Source: Arthrobacter sp. B3I4
Lineage (GTDB): Bacteria > Actinomycetota > Actinomycetes > Actinomycetales > Micrococcaceae
Length of the DNA: 64,000 bases
Assembly (NCBI RefSeq): GCF_030816855.1
Contig: NZ_JAUSYK010000001.1
Coordinates: 1,488,001 to 1,552,000 of the forward strand
Direction: 5' to 3'
Translations under genes and position numbers: made by a program
In this document: positions 34,340 through 43,465 of the stretch, piece after piece
Layout: every line of letters begins with the position of its first letter
Numbering within the stretch: the stretch's first letter is position 1
Notes under the pieces: generated by a model
What the model was told of the DNA's origin: nothing
Databases searched by the model: none
Seen by the model: the letters and a program-made list of their open reading frames with translations, nothing else

Positions 34340-34359
34340 TGTATCAAGCGCTTGATACA
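34340..34359. promoter_or_regulatory. GntR/YtrA operator
   Basis: TGTATCAAGCGCTTGATACA is a perfect 20-bp palindrome 26 nt upstream of the membrane protein start, in the promoter region of the operon encoding the GntR regulator. YtrA-subfamily sites have this GTNTNATAC-like half-site style. Confidence 0.7.
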
Positions 34360-34392
34360 AAGTAGGCTGGCTCGCCGCCGTGGTCAAGGGCC

Positions 34393-35358
34393 TCAGTCGT
34401 CGAAGGGCCGGAACTGCTCGACCGAAACGACCTTGCCTTTGGCGTGTGCGACGTGGCAGACCACGATTTCCCCGGGCGAGAGGTAGGGGTCCGAGGACGG
34501 CAGCAGGGCCCGCAGGCGCGAGTTCATGTGCTTGCCCAGCTGCGCGAAGACCGTGGGCAGAGCGGGGCGGTGGGTACACAGGGCCACCGCACGCTCCTTG
34601 TCGAAGAGTGACTCGACGACGTTTGCGGTCTTGTGCGGGCTGCGGCCGTGCAGGTGCTCGGTAAGCGACTCGTGCAGCTTCACCTTGGCGTCGACGGCCT
34701 TGGCGTAGGGGGCGACGGTGGCCACGCAGCGCAGCCACGGGCTGGTCACGACCCGGGAGGGGCTCCAGGCCTGCAGCAGACGTCCCACCGCCTGGGCTTG
34801 GCGCGTCCCGGTGGCGGCCAGCGGGCGGTCGCCCTCCGCCTTGGACCAGGACGACCGCGGTTTTGCCTTCGCGTGGCGGATTACGACCAGCGGCCAGGTG
34901 TCCAGCTCGTTGCGGGAGTGGGCGGTTACAAGATGGTCCAGCGGGGCGCGGTCGCTGGGGTTGCTCAGCAGGCGGGCAGCCTTCTCCGGGGAGCACCACA
35001 TCACGCTGTCCACCTCCTTCCCGTCGGGGCGGAGCGGGGCGCCGTCGACGTCGACTGCCCAGTAGTGCACCACCTTCAGGCCGGCCGGGACGTGGTAGTG
35101 AATGGGCGGCAGCGGAATGCCAAGCGGCGCCTTCAGGCCGATCTCCTCTTCCACCTCACGTGCGGCGCACTCCGGAACCGTCTCGCCGGCGTCCAGCTTG
35201 CCCTTGGGCCAGGACCAGTCGTCGTACCGGGGACGGTGGATGAGCAGGACTTCGAGCTTGTCTTTCTTGACCCGCCAGGGCAGGGCGCCGGCGGCGACGA
35301 CGGCGATCGCTTCGCCGAGGTGGTCGGTCTGGTCCGCGACCAGGGAATCGCTGCTCAC
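34393..35358 (-). CDS. mutT1: Nudix hydrolase fused to histidine phosphatase (MutT1-like)
   Basis: 321 residues from GTG at 35358. The N-terminal domain has the Nudix box GKLDAGETVPECAAREVEEE followed by IG. The C-terminal domain starts at LVVIRHAKAKPRSSW with the RHxK variant of the phosphatase RHG motif and has a second catalytic His in ALCTHRPAL. Mycobacterial MutT1 has this same fusion and hydrolyses 8-oxo-dGTP and diadenosine polyphosphates; it also neighbours ppk there. The start is 12 nt after the ppk stop, so the two are probably cotranscribed, linking nucleotide cleaning and polyphosphate metabolism. Confidence 0.88.
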   Translation of the reverse strand: MSSDSLVADQTDHLGEAIAVVAAGALPWRVKKDKLEVLLIHRPRYDDWSWPKGKLDAGETVPECAAREVEEEIGLKAPLGIPLPPIHYHVPAGLKVVHYWAVDVDGAPLRPDGKEVDSVMWCSPEKAARLLSNPSDRAPLDHLVTAHSRNELDTWPLVVIRHAKAKPRSSWSKAEGDRPLAATGTRQAQAVGRLLQAWSPSRVVTSPWLRCVATVAPYAKAVDAKVKLHESLTEHLHGRSPHKTANVVESLFDKERAVALCTHRPALPTVFAQLGKHMNSRLRALLPSSDPYLSPGEIVVCHVAHAKGKVVSVEQFRPFDD

Positions 35359-35369
35359 AACCGGCAGCC

Positions 35370-37634
35370 CTAGCGCAGGCTCGTCGAGCGCTGCCGCGAA
35401 CGGGAGGCAAGCAGCCAGGACTGGACGTCCTGCAACGCCGTGCCGTCCTCCGCGAGGTGGTGGCGGACCCATTCGCCGCTGGTGTCAAGGTGCCAGCTGG
35501 CGGTGTCCGGGTCCATGTACCGGCGCAGCATGTCCAGAACGTAATTGGTGTCATCCCCGCTGCTGAGCTGTACGAGGGCCTCCACCCGCCGGTCCAGGTT
35601 GCGGTGCATCATGTCGGCCGAACCGATGTAGACCACAGGATTGCCGGCGTTGGCGAAGGCGAAGACGCGGGAGTGTTCCAGGAAGCGGCCGAGGACCGAA
35701 CGCACGGTGATGTTGTCGCTCAGGCCCGGGACGCCGGGACGCAGGGAGCAGATGCCGCGGACTACGACGTCCACCTGCACGCCCGCCTGGGAAGCCCGGT
35801 AGAGGGAATCGATGATGGCCTCGTCCACCATGGAGTTCACCTTGATCTGCACGCGGGCGGTGACCCCGGCGCGGGCGTTGCGGATCTCCGTCTCAATCCG
35901 GTCGATCAGCCCGGAACGGACCGACCGCGGGGCAACGAGGAGCCGTTTGAAAGTCGATTTCGGCGCGTAGCCGGAGAGCTGGTTGAAGAGTTTCGACAGG
36001 TCCTCGCCAACCTGCTCGTTGGCTGTCAGCAGGCCGAGGTCTTCGTAGTAGCGGGCCGTGCGGGGGTGATAGTTGCCGGTGCCGATGTGGCAGTAGCGGC
36101 GCAGTCCGTCGACTTCCTGGCGGACCACCAGAGAGAGTTTGCAGTGGGTCTTGAGGCCCACAATGCCGTACACCACGTGCACGCCTGCTTGTTCCAGTTT
36201 CCGGGCCCAGGAAATGTTGGCCTGCTCGTCGAAGCGGGCCTTGATTTCGACCAGGGCGAGGACCTGCTTGCCGGCCTCGGCGGCGTCGATCAGGGCATCG
36301 ACGATGGGCGAGTCGCCGGAGGTCCGGTACAGGGTCTGCTTGATCGCCTGCACCTTGGGGTCGGCCGCGGCCTGCTCGAGGAAGGCCTGCACGGAGGTGG
36401 AGAAGGAATCGTAGGGGTGGTGCAGCAGGATGTCCCGCCGCCGCATCGCCGCGAAGACGTTGGCTGCCTTCGAGGTTTCCGATTCGTTGAGGTAGCGGGA
36501 GGTGTGCGGCACGTGCTTGGGGTAGTGCAGGTCCGCGCGGTCGATTCCGGCGATGACGGACAGTCCGCGCAGGTCCAGCGGGGCCGGGACGGAGTAGACC
36601 TCGGATTCCTCGACGCCGAGCTCGCGGATCAGCAGTGCCCGGATGTTGGGGTTGATGTCCGTGGTGACCTCAAGCCGGACCGGCGGGCCGAACCGGCGGC
36701 GCAGCAGTTCCTTTTCCAGCGCCTGGAGCAGGTTCTCGGCGTCGTCCTCTTCAACTTCGACGTCCTCATTTCGGGTGACGCGGAAGGTGTGGTGTTCGAG
36801 CACCTCCATGCCGGCGAACAACTGGTCCAGGTGGACAGCGATGACTTCCTCAAGGGCGATGAAGCGCGCGACCCGGCCGGGCACGGAGCCGGCCCGCGGA
36901 CCGTCGATGGAGATCAGCCGCGGCAACTGGTCCGGCACCTTGACGCGGGCGAACAGTTCCTTGTCGCTGACGGGGTTGCGGACCACCACGGCGAGGTTCA
37001 GTGAGAGCCCGGAAATGTACGGGAACGGGTGCGCGGGATCCACGGCCAGCGGCGTCAGGATCGGGAAAACCTTTTCGGCGAACATGGCACTGAGCTGGTC
37101 CTTGGCCTGCTGGTCCAGCTCTTCCCAGTGCATCAGGTGGATGTGCTCGTAGGCCAGGGCCGGCCGGATCTGCTCCGCGTAGACCCGGGCGTGGCGCTGC
37201 TGGAGCCGGTGGGCTTCCTCGCCGATCTGTTCCAGGACCTGCATGGGGCTCAAACCAGCGGGGGAGGGCACCGCGAGGCCGGTGGCGATGCGGCGCTTGA
37301 GCCCGGCGACGCGGACCATGAAGAACTCGTCCAGGTTGGAGGCGAAGATGGAGAGGAAACCGACGCGTTCGAGCAGATACAGGTTGGGGTCTTCGGCAAG
37401 TTCCAGGACCCGGGCGTTGAACGCGAGCCAACTCAGCTCCCGGTCCAGGAACCGGTCGGGGCTGATGTCGCCCTCGGGCTCCAGGTTAGGAGCGAACTCG
37501 GGGATGTCAATCCGGTCCTGGGTGGCGCGCGAGGCCGGCACTTCGGAGGAGCCGAACCGGGCACGCTCGGGGCGCACAGCCTTGCCCGGCGAGGCGGTTT
37601 CAGACGTGGCTGTCCGGGCAGATTCCCGTTGCAT
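35370..37634 (-). CDS. ppk: Polyphosphate kinase
   Basis: 754 residues. Four-domain PPK1: [48 protein letters not shown] with the autophosphorylated His, [20 protein letters not shown], and [17 protein letters not shown] with the second catalytic His. It polymerises the gamma-phosphate of ATP into polyphosphate and also works in reverse. An N-terminal tail of about 55 residues is disordered. The start ATG at 37634 has AGGAGAG 4 nt upstream. The mutT1-like gene follows after 11 nt. Confidence 0.96.
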   Translation of the reverse strand: MQRESARTATSETASPGKAVRPERARFGSSEVPASRATQDRIDIPEFAPNLEPEGDISPDRFLDRELSWLAFNARVLELAEDPNLYLLERVGFLSIFASNLDEFFMVRVAGLKRRIATGLAVPSPAGLSPMQVLEQIGEEAHRLQQRHARVYAEQIRPALAYEHIHLMHWEELDQQAKDQLSAMFAEKVFPILTPLAVDPAHPFPYISGLSLNLAVVVRNPVSDKELFARVKVPDQLPRLISIDGPRAGSVPGRVARFIALEEVIAVHLDQLFAGMEVLEHHTFRVTRNEDVEVEEDDAENLLQALEKELLRRRFGPPVRLEVTTDINPNIRALLIRELGVEESEVYSVPAPLDLRGLSVIAGIDRADLHYPKHVPHTSRYLNESETSKAANVFAAMRRRDILLHHPYDSFSTSVQAFLEQAAADPKVQAIKQTLYRTSGDSPIVDALIDAAEAGKQVLALVEIKARFDEQANISWARKLEQAGVHVVYGIVGLKTHCKLSLVVRQEVDGLRRYCHIGTGNYHPRTARYYEDLGLLTANEQVGEDLSKLFNQLSGYAPKSTFKRLLVAPRSVRSGLIDRIETEIRNARAGVTARVQIKVNSMVDEAIIDSLYRASQAGVQVDVVVRGICSLRPGVPGLSDNITVRSVLGRFLEHSRVFAFANAGNPVVYIGSADMMHRNLDRRVEALVQLSSGDDTNYVLDMLRRYMDPDTASWHLDTSGEWVRHHLAEDGTALQDVQSWLLASRSRQRSTSLR

Positions 37635-37734
37635 GGTCTCTCCTAATGCTGGCGCGATTTAGCTTCAACCTTACAAGGAATCGCATCCCGGTGAGCCCAG
37701 ATTCCACCCGGCCGGGTGCCCGCGTCCGGCCGGC

Positions 37735-38772
37735 CTACCCGGCGGTCCCCGGGGCGTACATCACGTCCATGTCCCAGCGGGAAAAGCCCAGCCGGCGGTA
37801 CAGCGCGACGGCGGGAATATTGTCGCCGTCGACGTACAGCATTACGGCGTGCAGCCCCTGCTGCTGGAGATGCCTGATGCCGGCCACCGTCAGGGCCTTG
37901 CCCAGGCCGGTGCCCTGCGCCTCTGGGGCAACGCCGACGACGTAGACCTCGCCGATAGCGGGGTGCTCACCGTGCCGGGGGTGCACCTTCGTCCAGTGGA
38001 AGCCGAGGATCCGCCCGGACGGCTCGACGGCGAGCAGGAAGCCGGCCGGGTCGAACCACGGCTCGGCCATCCGGGCGTCCAGATCCGCGCGGCTCATGTT
38101 TCCTTGTTCCGGGTGATGGGCGAACGCGGCACGGTTGACCGCGAGCCAGGCGTCCTCGTCCTGGCCGGGGGCGAAGCTGCGCAGCGTTACACCGTCCGGC
38201 AGGCCCACGTCGGGCAGTTCCGAGGACGCCGTGGCGAGCCGCATCTTCCACAGCTCGCGGACCGGGACGTAGCCGTAACGCGCGGCCAGTTCCGCGGCCG
38301 CCTCATGGTTTCCGTGTGACCAGGCCTTGAGCCCGTCGAAGCCGCGCACCCGCTGCAGTTCACCAACCAGCCGGTCCGCGACGCCCTGGTTTCGGTAGCT
38401 CGGGTGGACGGCGACCTCCAGCACCCCGGTGCCATCCGTGTCCTCGACGACGACGGCGATCCCGGCCAGGTCGTTGCCGCGGGCCGGCCGGGAGGCGGCG
38501 CCCCGGTCGGCGGCAGCAGCGGCCGCCGGGCCTTCGGCGCCGGCTCCTGCCGGATCGCCGGAATAGTCGGGAGGGTACAGGGCCAGGGTCAGCACACTGT
38601 GCGGTCCCGCGTCCGCGACGCGAAGCGTCACGAGGGTCTGCTCGGACAGCGGCGGGTTGCCGTCGGAATCCTCGGCGGCGGCGGCGAGCGCTTTGACGTC
38701 CCGCATCAGCTGTTCATCGACAGTGCCCTTCAGGGTGAGTACGGGCCAGTTCTCCGGATGCGCAGGACTCAT
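37735..38772 (-). CDS. mshD: Mycothiol synthase
   Basis: 345 residues with two GNAT domains. The C-terminal, active one has VYVVGVAPEAQGTGLGKALT as acetyl-CoA loop; the N-terminal one has VAVHPSYRNQGVADRLV. The sequence YRRLGFSRWDMDVMY closes the fold. MshD acetylates Cys-GlcN-Ins in the last step of mycothiol synthesis, the main actinobacterial thiol. An Ala-rich insert (about 70-95) enlarges the first domain. Start ATG at 38772 is 6 nt after TAGCCT (38784-38779), a leaderless layout. Its glnR neighbour matches the mycobacterial gene order. Confidence 0.93.
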   Translation of the reverse strand: MSPAHPENWPVLTLKGTVDEQLMRDVKALAAAAEDSDGNPPLSEQTLVTLRVADAGPHSVLTLALYPPDYSGDPAGAGAEGPAAAAAADRGAASRPARGNDLAGIAVVVEDTDGTGVLEVAVHPSYRNQGVADRLVGELQRVRGFDGLKAWSHGNHEAAAELAARYGYVPVRELWKMRLATASSELPDVGLPDGVTLRSFAPGQDEDAWLAVNRAAFAHHPEQGNMSRADLDARMAEPWFDPAGFLLAVEPSGRILGFHWTKVHPRHGEHPAIGEVYVVGVAPEAQGTGLGKALTVAGIRHLQQQGLHAVMLYVDGDNIPAVALYRRLGFSRWDMDVMYAPGTAG

Positions 38773-38822
38773 GGAGCAAGGCTATACGTCCGCAGCCGGC
38801 CCGCGGATGGATTCCGGCCGAT

Positions 38823-38852
38823 TTGCTGCCACGGCGTGAGGGCACGTATAGT
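38823..38852 (+). promoter_or_regulatory. Plus-strand promoter in the mshD-glnR gap
   Basis: TTGCTG (38823-38828), 18-nt spacer, TATAGT (38847-38852). It points away from mshD into a 170-nt stretch without a protein-coding gene that ends at a strong hairpin. Confidence 0.45.
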
Positions 38853-38858
38853 CGGTAA

Positions 38859-39030
38859 CTCATTCGGCTGAACGGTTTGAAGATGTTTCTTCCGACGACC
38901 GGTCTGCGGATGTGAGGGGGATCCACCACTGGGGTGGCCTCGATACGTTCGACCCGTATGTCCTCCACAGCAGCGCCGTCAGGCGCAAAAGAGAGCCCCG
39001 CACTTGTCCAAGTGCGGGGCTCTCTTGTGT
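38859..39030 (+). ncRNA. Candidate small RNA between mshD and glnR
   Basis: A predicted promoter at 38823-38852 and a 17-bp hairpin at 38989-39026 bracket about 170 nt. Inside are a CCACC/GGGTGG hairpin and GATACG/CGTATG repeats. Only very short open frames are seen. The hairpin is followed by fewer T residues on this strand than on the other, so it may serve only glnR; the RNA is a hypothesis. Confidence 0.3.
38989..39026 (-). terminator. Terminator of glnR, possibly bidirectional
   Basis: AAGAGAGCCCCGCACTT and its perfect 17-bp complement flank a GTCC loop. On the minus strand the stem is followed by TTTTGCG, so it should end the glnR mRNA, whose stop codon is 31 nt upstream. Confidence 0.85.
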
Positions 39031-39056
39031 CTGCCGCAATTTAACCCGGTGCCGGG

Positions 39057-39755
39057 TCAGGCCTCGGTGAGTTCCCCGTCCGGCTGCCGGACCAGGGTCA
39101 GGCGGTATCCGACGTTGCGCACGGTGCTGATCAGGTTTTCGTGGTCCGCGCCGAGCTTGGCCCGCAGCCGCCGGACGTGGACGTCAACGGTGCGGGTGCC
39201 GCCGTAGTAGTCGTAGCCCCACACCTCCGTGAGCAACTGCTGGCGGGTGAAGACCCGGCCCGGGTGCTGGGCCAGGTACTTGAGCAGTTCAAATTCCTTG
39301 AAGGTCAGGTTCAGCGCTGCTCCGTTGACCCGTGCCGTATAGCTGGCTTCGTCGATGACGACGCCGGCCGCCCTGATCTCGGAGGGCGTATCGTCCTGGT
39401 CCGGAAGCGCGCGCGCAATGCCTAGCCGGATGCGGGCCTCGACTTCAGCGGGTCCGGCGGATTCCAGCAGGATGTCGTCGACCGCCCAGGCCGACGAGAC
39501 GGCCGCCATGCCGCCTTCAGTCAGGATCAACATCAGCGGGGCGCTCAAACCGGTCGCCTTCAGCAACTGTGTCAGGGAGCGGGCACCCACTAGATCCTTG
39601 CGGGCGTCGAGCAGGACCATGTCGCAGGGGTCGGTCTCCAGCAACGCGGTGGGCTCGGCGGGAAGAATGTGGACGCGGTGATTGAGCAGTTCCAGCGCTG
39701 GCAGGACGTCCACCGATGACCCGGTGCTGTTCGTCAGGAGCAGGATGTGCGACAT
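39057..39755 (-). CDS. glnR: OmpR-family orphan response regulator GlnR
   Basis: 232 residues, closely resembling actinobacterial GlnR. The N-terminal receiver-like domain ([58 protein letters not shown]) lacks the full set of phosphorylation-pocket acids. The C-terminal winged helix has [20 protein letters not shown] and [18 protein letters not shown]. GlnR controls nitrogen assimilation genes such as glnA and amtB without a cognate kinase. Its neighbour mshD occupies the same place as in mycobacteria. The start ATG at 39755 has GGAGG upstream. Confidence 0.92.
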   Translation of the reverse strand: MSHILLLTNSTGSSVDVLPALELLNHRVHILPAEPTALLETDPCDMVLLDARKDLVGARSLTQLLKATGLSAPLMLILTEGGMAAVSSAWAVDDILLESAGPAEVEARIRLGIARALPDQDDTPSEIRAAGVVIDEASYTARVNGAALNLTFKEFELLKYLAQHPGRVFTRQQLLTEVWGYDYYGGTRTVDVHVRRLRAKLGADHENLISTVRNVGYRLTLVRQPDGELTEA

Positions 39756-40002
39756 GGTTCCTCCAAGGGGTGTCCGCGCATCGTTGGGCGTCTGGGCCGG
39801 GCTTTCACCGTCCGGTATTGGGCCCCCGGAGGGGCCCGAACTGCGGCTAGCCGGGGAAGCGTAGCTGAGCTTCGAGTATACCTAAGCGCCCCCGCGCTGG
39901 CACTGTTTCGCTGCCCCGGAGTTGTTCTTTGGCGACACAAAACGTCCGCATAGGGCAGGATTGACCGGAGACCGCATCGACAGCCGCATCGGGAGAGCCG
40001 CA

Positions 40003-40035
40003 GTGAAAAGAGCCGCATTGAGAAGAGCCGAGTGA
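40003..40035 (+). CDS. Candidate 10-residue leader peptide coupled to the next gene
   Basis: GTG at 40003 opens a mini-frame MKRAALRRAE whose TGA overlaps the GTG start of the following membrane protein. AGAGCC-plus-start units occur three times in a row, about 15 nt apart, so each offers the same ribosome-binding context. The peptide is very basic. It could be a coupling device or chance. Confidence 0.3.
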   Translation: MKRAALRRAE

Positions 40036-40766
40036 AGTCCTGGACCGTCGGCGTCGTCGGCGTTGCCGGACTCGTGGCCATCGTTGCCGGGGCTTACAGC
40101 AGCCGGGAGGTACTGCTGGCCGTCGCTGCGGTCACCGCTGCCTGCGTGGGCATCGGCTGGCCGCACTTCCTTGACATTCCCGCGAAGAAGACGCTGGCGG
40201 CCCTGATCGGCCTGCCCGGCGTCGGCTCGGCCGTCGCCGCCACGTACCTCCCGGCACCGGGTTTCCTGAACTGGACCCCGGCTTTCGTCGCCGGGGGCGT
40301 GATGGCCGTCTTTGTCATGCAGCTGATCCGCGGCACCGGCCAGGCCCAGCGGCTGGAATCCACGCTGGGCTCCTGCGCCGGAGTGCTGCTCTCTTGCCTG
40401 GGCGCCGGCTGGATCGCCTGCGCACGCTTTAACGGGATCAGGGAGATGCTGGTAGTTGCCGCCATCAGCGCCGCGATCGCCCTGACCGCGGGCCTGATCC
40501 GCTGGCCTGACCGGATTGTCGCGCCGCTGGGCATCATCGGGGCAGGGCTGGCAGGTCCGCTGGCCGGTCTGGTGATCTCCGATATCGCCGTTTTGCCCGC
40601 CGCCCTGGTCGGCGTCGTCGTCGGGGCCGTTCTGGTCAGCTTCCGGCGGCTGGTGATCATCCGCGGCGAAACCCTGAACCTGCCGGCGGCGCTGGGCATG
40701 GGCCTGGGGCCGGTCTCCGCGGTCGGTTCGCTGGCTTACTTCATAGACAAACTACTCCTTCACTAA
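40032..40766 (+). CDS. Polytopic membrane protein, function unknown
   Basis: 244 residues with about seven to eight membrane helices covering nearly the whole chain. The loop VGIGWPHFLDIPAKKTLAALIGLPG and the motif RRLVIIRGE near the end are the only polar stretches. I recognise no named family; similar proteins occur next to nitrobindin-type genes in Micrococcaceae. Start GTG at 40032 follows AAGAG and overlaps a possible leader peptide stop. The 276-nt gap upstream, shared with divergent glnR, holds TTTGGC-17 nt-TAGGGC as a likely promoter. Confidence 0.7.
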   Translation: MKSWTVGVVGVAGLVAIVAGAYSSREVLLAVAAVTAACVGIGWPHFLDIPAKKTLAALIGLPGVGSAVAATYLPAPGFLNWTPAFVAGGVMAVFVMQLIRGTGQAQRLESTLGSCAGVLLSCLGAGWIACARFNGIREMLVVAAISAAIALTAGLIRWPDRIVAPLGIIGAGLAGPLAGLVISDIAVLPAALVGVVVGAVLVSFRRLVIIRGETLNLPAALGMGLGPVSAVGSLAYFIDKLLLH

Positions 40767-40782
40767 GCGTTAGGATGGCATC

Positions 40783-40896
40783 ATGTCCGTACTTGCATTT
40801 GAGATTTTCTTCCTTGTCCTGCTCGCCGTCGCCGGCCTTTCGATGGCCTGGTTCGCCGGTTTTGTGGTGTACCGGCTGTTCAAGGGCCAGAAGTAA
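40783..40896 (+). CDS. 37-residue single-helix membrane protein
   Basis: MSVLAFEIFFLVLLAVAGLS begins a 37-residue frame with one membrane helix (about 6-30) and a basic end RLFKGQK. TAGGAT (40771-40776) lies exactly 6 nt before ATG, the same promoter-to-start layout as larger genes nearby, and it fits tightly between two genes. These support a real small gene. Function unknown. Confidence 0.65.
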   Translation: MSVLAFEIFFLVLLAVAGLSMAWFAGFVVYRLFKGQK

Positions 40897-40948
40897 CCAA
40901 CCCCGGCTGACACCCGTCCAGACCCCGTAGTTTCCAGAGGTAGCTGCT

Positions 40949-41563
40949 GTGCCGATTGAAATACCTACAGATCTGACACCCGAAATTGTTCCGCTGTCCT
41001 GGCTCATTGGTGAGTGGGAGGGCCGTGGCCGGCTGGGCGCCGGGGACGAGGATTCGGAGCACTTCCTGCAGCACGTTTCCTTTACCCACAACGGCCTGCC
41101 GTACCTGCAGTACCGGGCCGAGTCCTGGCTGACGGACGACGAGGGAACCAAGCTTCGCCCGCTGACCGTGGAGACCGGCTTCTGGGCCCTCGAGCGCAAA
41201 CAGCGCGAGGAGGACGGCGGCCCCGGGCTTATTCCGGCGGACATCGTCCCGGTCCTCAAGAGCGCCGACGAAGTCGAGGAACTGCGCAACAGCGACGGCG
41301 GCTTCGACATCTCCGTCTCCATCGCGCACCCCGGCGGCATCTCCGAGCTCTACTATGGCCAGATCAAGGGTCCGCAGATCCAGCTCAGCACCGACATGGT
41401 CATGCGCGGCAGCCACTCCAAGGAGTACACCGCGGCCACGCGCATCTTCGGCCTCGTGGACGGGAACCTGCTCTGGCGCTGGGACGTCGCCAGCGGCAAG
41501 AACACGACGCCGGCCGGCGGCCTGGAAGCGCACGCCTCGGCCATCCTCAGCAAGGTCGACTGA
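40949..41563 (+). CDS. Nitrobindin family (FABP-like) protein
   Basis: 204 residues. The N-terminal LSWLIGEWEGRGRL carries the GxWxGxG motif of DUF1794/nitrobindin beta-barrels, and VMRGSHSKEYTAATRIFGLV near residue 150-170 is the region of the haem-ligand His in that family. Nitrobindins bind haem and handle nitric oxide or peroxynitrite in the cytosol. Start GTG at 40949; AGAGG lies about 9 nt upstream. It may share a transcript with the 37-residue gene 52 nt upstream. Haem binding is inferred from the family only. Confidence 0.85.
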   Translation: MPIEIPTDLTPEIVPLSWLIGEWEGRGRLGAGDEDSEHFLQHVSFTHNGLPYLQYRAESWLTDDEGTKLRPLTVETGFWALERKQREEDGGPGLIPADIVPVLKSADEVEELRNSDGGFDISVSIAHPGGISELYYGQIKGPQIQLSTDMVMRGSHSKEYTAATRIFGLVDGNLLWRWDVASGKNTTPAGGLEAHASAILSKVD

Positions 41564-41624
41564 ACAGCCCTTCGTCGGGTCTCACTAGATTCCGCTGTCC
41601 GCAACAAACGCAGGGAGTAAAACA

Positions 41625-42359
41625 GTGAGCGACCCAGAAAACAGCGCCGTACCGCCCGGCCGGTACAGCGACCTCAAGGCACTCTTCTTCAACGGCACCC
41701 TCAAGAGGTCGCCGCAGACCTCCAACACCCAGGGGCTGATCGACATCAGCCGCCGGATCATGGAGAAGCAGGGCGTTTCAACCCGGGTTATCCGCACGGT
41801 GGACCACGACATCGCCAGCGGTGTCTACCCGGACATGCGCGAATACGGCTGGACCCGTGACGAATGGCCCGAACTGTACCCGGCCGTGCAGGAAGCGGAC
41901 ATCATCGTGGTTGCCGGGCCCATCTGGCTGGGCGACAACTCGTCGCAGACCAGGAAGCTGATCGAACGGCTGTACGCCCATTCCGGCGAACTGAATTCCA
42001 AGGGCCAGTGGGCGTTCTACCCGAAGGTGGGCGGCTGCCTCATCTCAGGCAACGAAGACGGCATTAAGCACTGCGCCATGAATGTGCTTTACAGCCTCCA
42101 GCACATTGGGCTCACCATCCCGCCGCAGGCCGACGCCGGCTGGATCGGCGCGGTCGGCCCCGGTCCCAGCTACCTGGATGAAGGTTCCGGCGGCCCGGAA
42201 AGCGACTTCACCAACCGCAACACCACCTTTATGACGTGGAACCTGCTGCACCTGGCCCGGATGCTCAAGGACGCCGGCGGCATCCCCGCCTATGGCAACC
42301 TTCCCCAGGAATGGAACGCCGGCACCCGATTCGACTTCGAAAATCCGGAATACCGCTAA
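41625..42359 (+). CDS. Flavodoxin-fold NAD(P)H-dependent oxidoreductase
   Basis: 244 residues. KALFFNGTLKRSPQTSNTQGLI is the phosphate-binding loop of the FMN reductase/flavodoxin fold, and ADIIVVAGPIWLGDNSSQTRKLIE (about 90-113) the second FMN loop. A further loop PKVGGCLISGNEDGIKHCAM follows. The family transfers electrons from NAD(P)H through FMN to quinones or other acceptors. Start GTG at 41625 has AGGGAG about 9 nt upstream. Substrate unknown. Confidence 0.83.
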   Translation: MSDPENSAVPPGRYSDLKALFFNGTLKRSPQTSNTQGLIDISRRIMEKQGVSTRVIRTVDHDIASGVYPDMREYGWTRDEWPELYPAVQEADIIVVAGPIWLGDNSSQTRKLIERLYAHSGELNSKGQWAFYPKVGGCLISGNEDGIKHCAMNVLYSLQHIGLTIPPQADAGWIGAVGPGPSYLDEGSGGPESDFTNRNTTFMTWNLLHLARMLKDAGGIPAYGNLPQEWNAGTRFDFENPEYR

Positions 42360-42381
42360 GCGCTGCGGACTTCTACTTCAT

Positions 42382-43465
42382 ATGACTACCAAGAGCCCCC
42401 TGCTGTCGCGTCCGGGCGCCGTCGAAGCCGCCGGTGCGGATGCCGGCGTCGCCGCCCACTACGGCGAGCCGCTGCGCGAACAGCGCGCCCCTAGCTGCCG
42501 GCACCGCCGTCGTCGACCTGTCCCAGCGCGGCGTCGTCACGGTCAGCGGGCCGGACCGGTTGAGCTGGCTGAACACCCTCTCCTCCCAGCAGCTGACATC
42601 CCTGCCGCCGGGCCGGTCCACGGAACTGCTGCTGCTCAGCGTGCAGGGCCGGATCGAGTTCGACGCGCGGGTCGTGGACGACGGCGCGACCACCTGGCTG
42701 ATCGTGGAAGCGGCGGAAGCTGCACCGCTGGCCGAATGGCTGAACAAAATGAAGTTCATGCTCCGGGTCGAGATTGCCGATGTGTCCGGGGACTGGGCCG
42801 TGCTCGGCACCACCCGGCGCGTCGCTGAGTGGACGGACCTGCTGGTCTGGGAAGACCCGTGGCCGCACGTCGGCGCCGGGGGATACTCCTACGCCGTCGT
42901 CGGGGAGGACGCCCACCCCGGCCTTGAACGGCCGTGGTTTGAGTACCTCGTGCCCGCCGCCGCACTGGAAGCGACCGTCGCGGACCGGCCGCTGGCGGGC
43001 GTTCTGGCCGCAGAGGCGCTCCGGATCGCGGCGTGGCGGCCCCGCTGGGGGGCAGAAACCGACGACAAGACCATCCCGCACGAGTTGGACCTGCTGCGCA
43101 CCGCGGTGCATCTGGCGAAGGGCTGCTACAAGGGACAGGAAACCGTCGCCCGGGTGCATAACCTTGGCCATCCGCCGCGGCGGCTGGTGTTCCTCCAGCT
43201 GGACGGGTCACAGCACACCATGCCCGCTGTCGGCAGCGAAGTGCGCGCCGGTGACCGCAAGGTCGGCACGGTAACGTCCGTGGCGCAGCACTACGAGATG
43301 GGCCCCGTTGCCCTTGCCGTCGTCAAGCGGTCCGTCGCCCCGGACGAAGTCCTGACAGTGATGGACGGCGACGAGCCTTATACCGCGGCGCAGGAGCTCA
43401 TTGTTGCGCCCGACGCCGGGCAGGTTGTGGGCCGGCAGACCGGTTTCCTCCGGGGGACCCGATGA
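42382..43465 (+). CDS. ygfZ: YgfZ/GcvT-like folate-binding protein with apparent frameshift near its start
   Basis: The first 36 codons (MTTKSPLLSRPGAVEAAGAD onward, to LREQRA) are in the frame of ATG 42382; the rest (LAAGTAVVDLSQRGVVTVSG onward) is shifted by one. An extra C in the CCCC at 42488-42491 explains it. The core has KGCYKGQETVAR, the YgfZ signature with the conserved Cys, and a GcvT-like fold. YgfZ helps maturation or repair of certain Fe-S enzymes with tetrahydrofolate. A shortened product from ATG 42434 is possible but would have an unrelated N-terminus. Downstream, the ankyrin gene overlaps by 4 bp. Confidence 0.85.

Noticed and set aside
35457..37004. A 515-codon plus-strand open frame opposite ppk
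   Set aside because: ppk is unmistakable on the other strand; the antisense frame is Gly/Asp/Val-rich without motifs.
38959..39046. 28-codon frame starting MSSTAAPSGAKESPALVQVR across the glnR terminator
   Set aside because: It runs through the hairpin, has no ribosome site and codon use is unremarkable.
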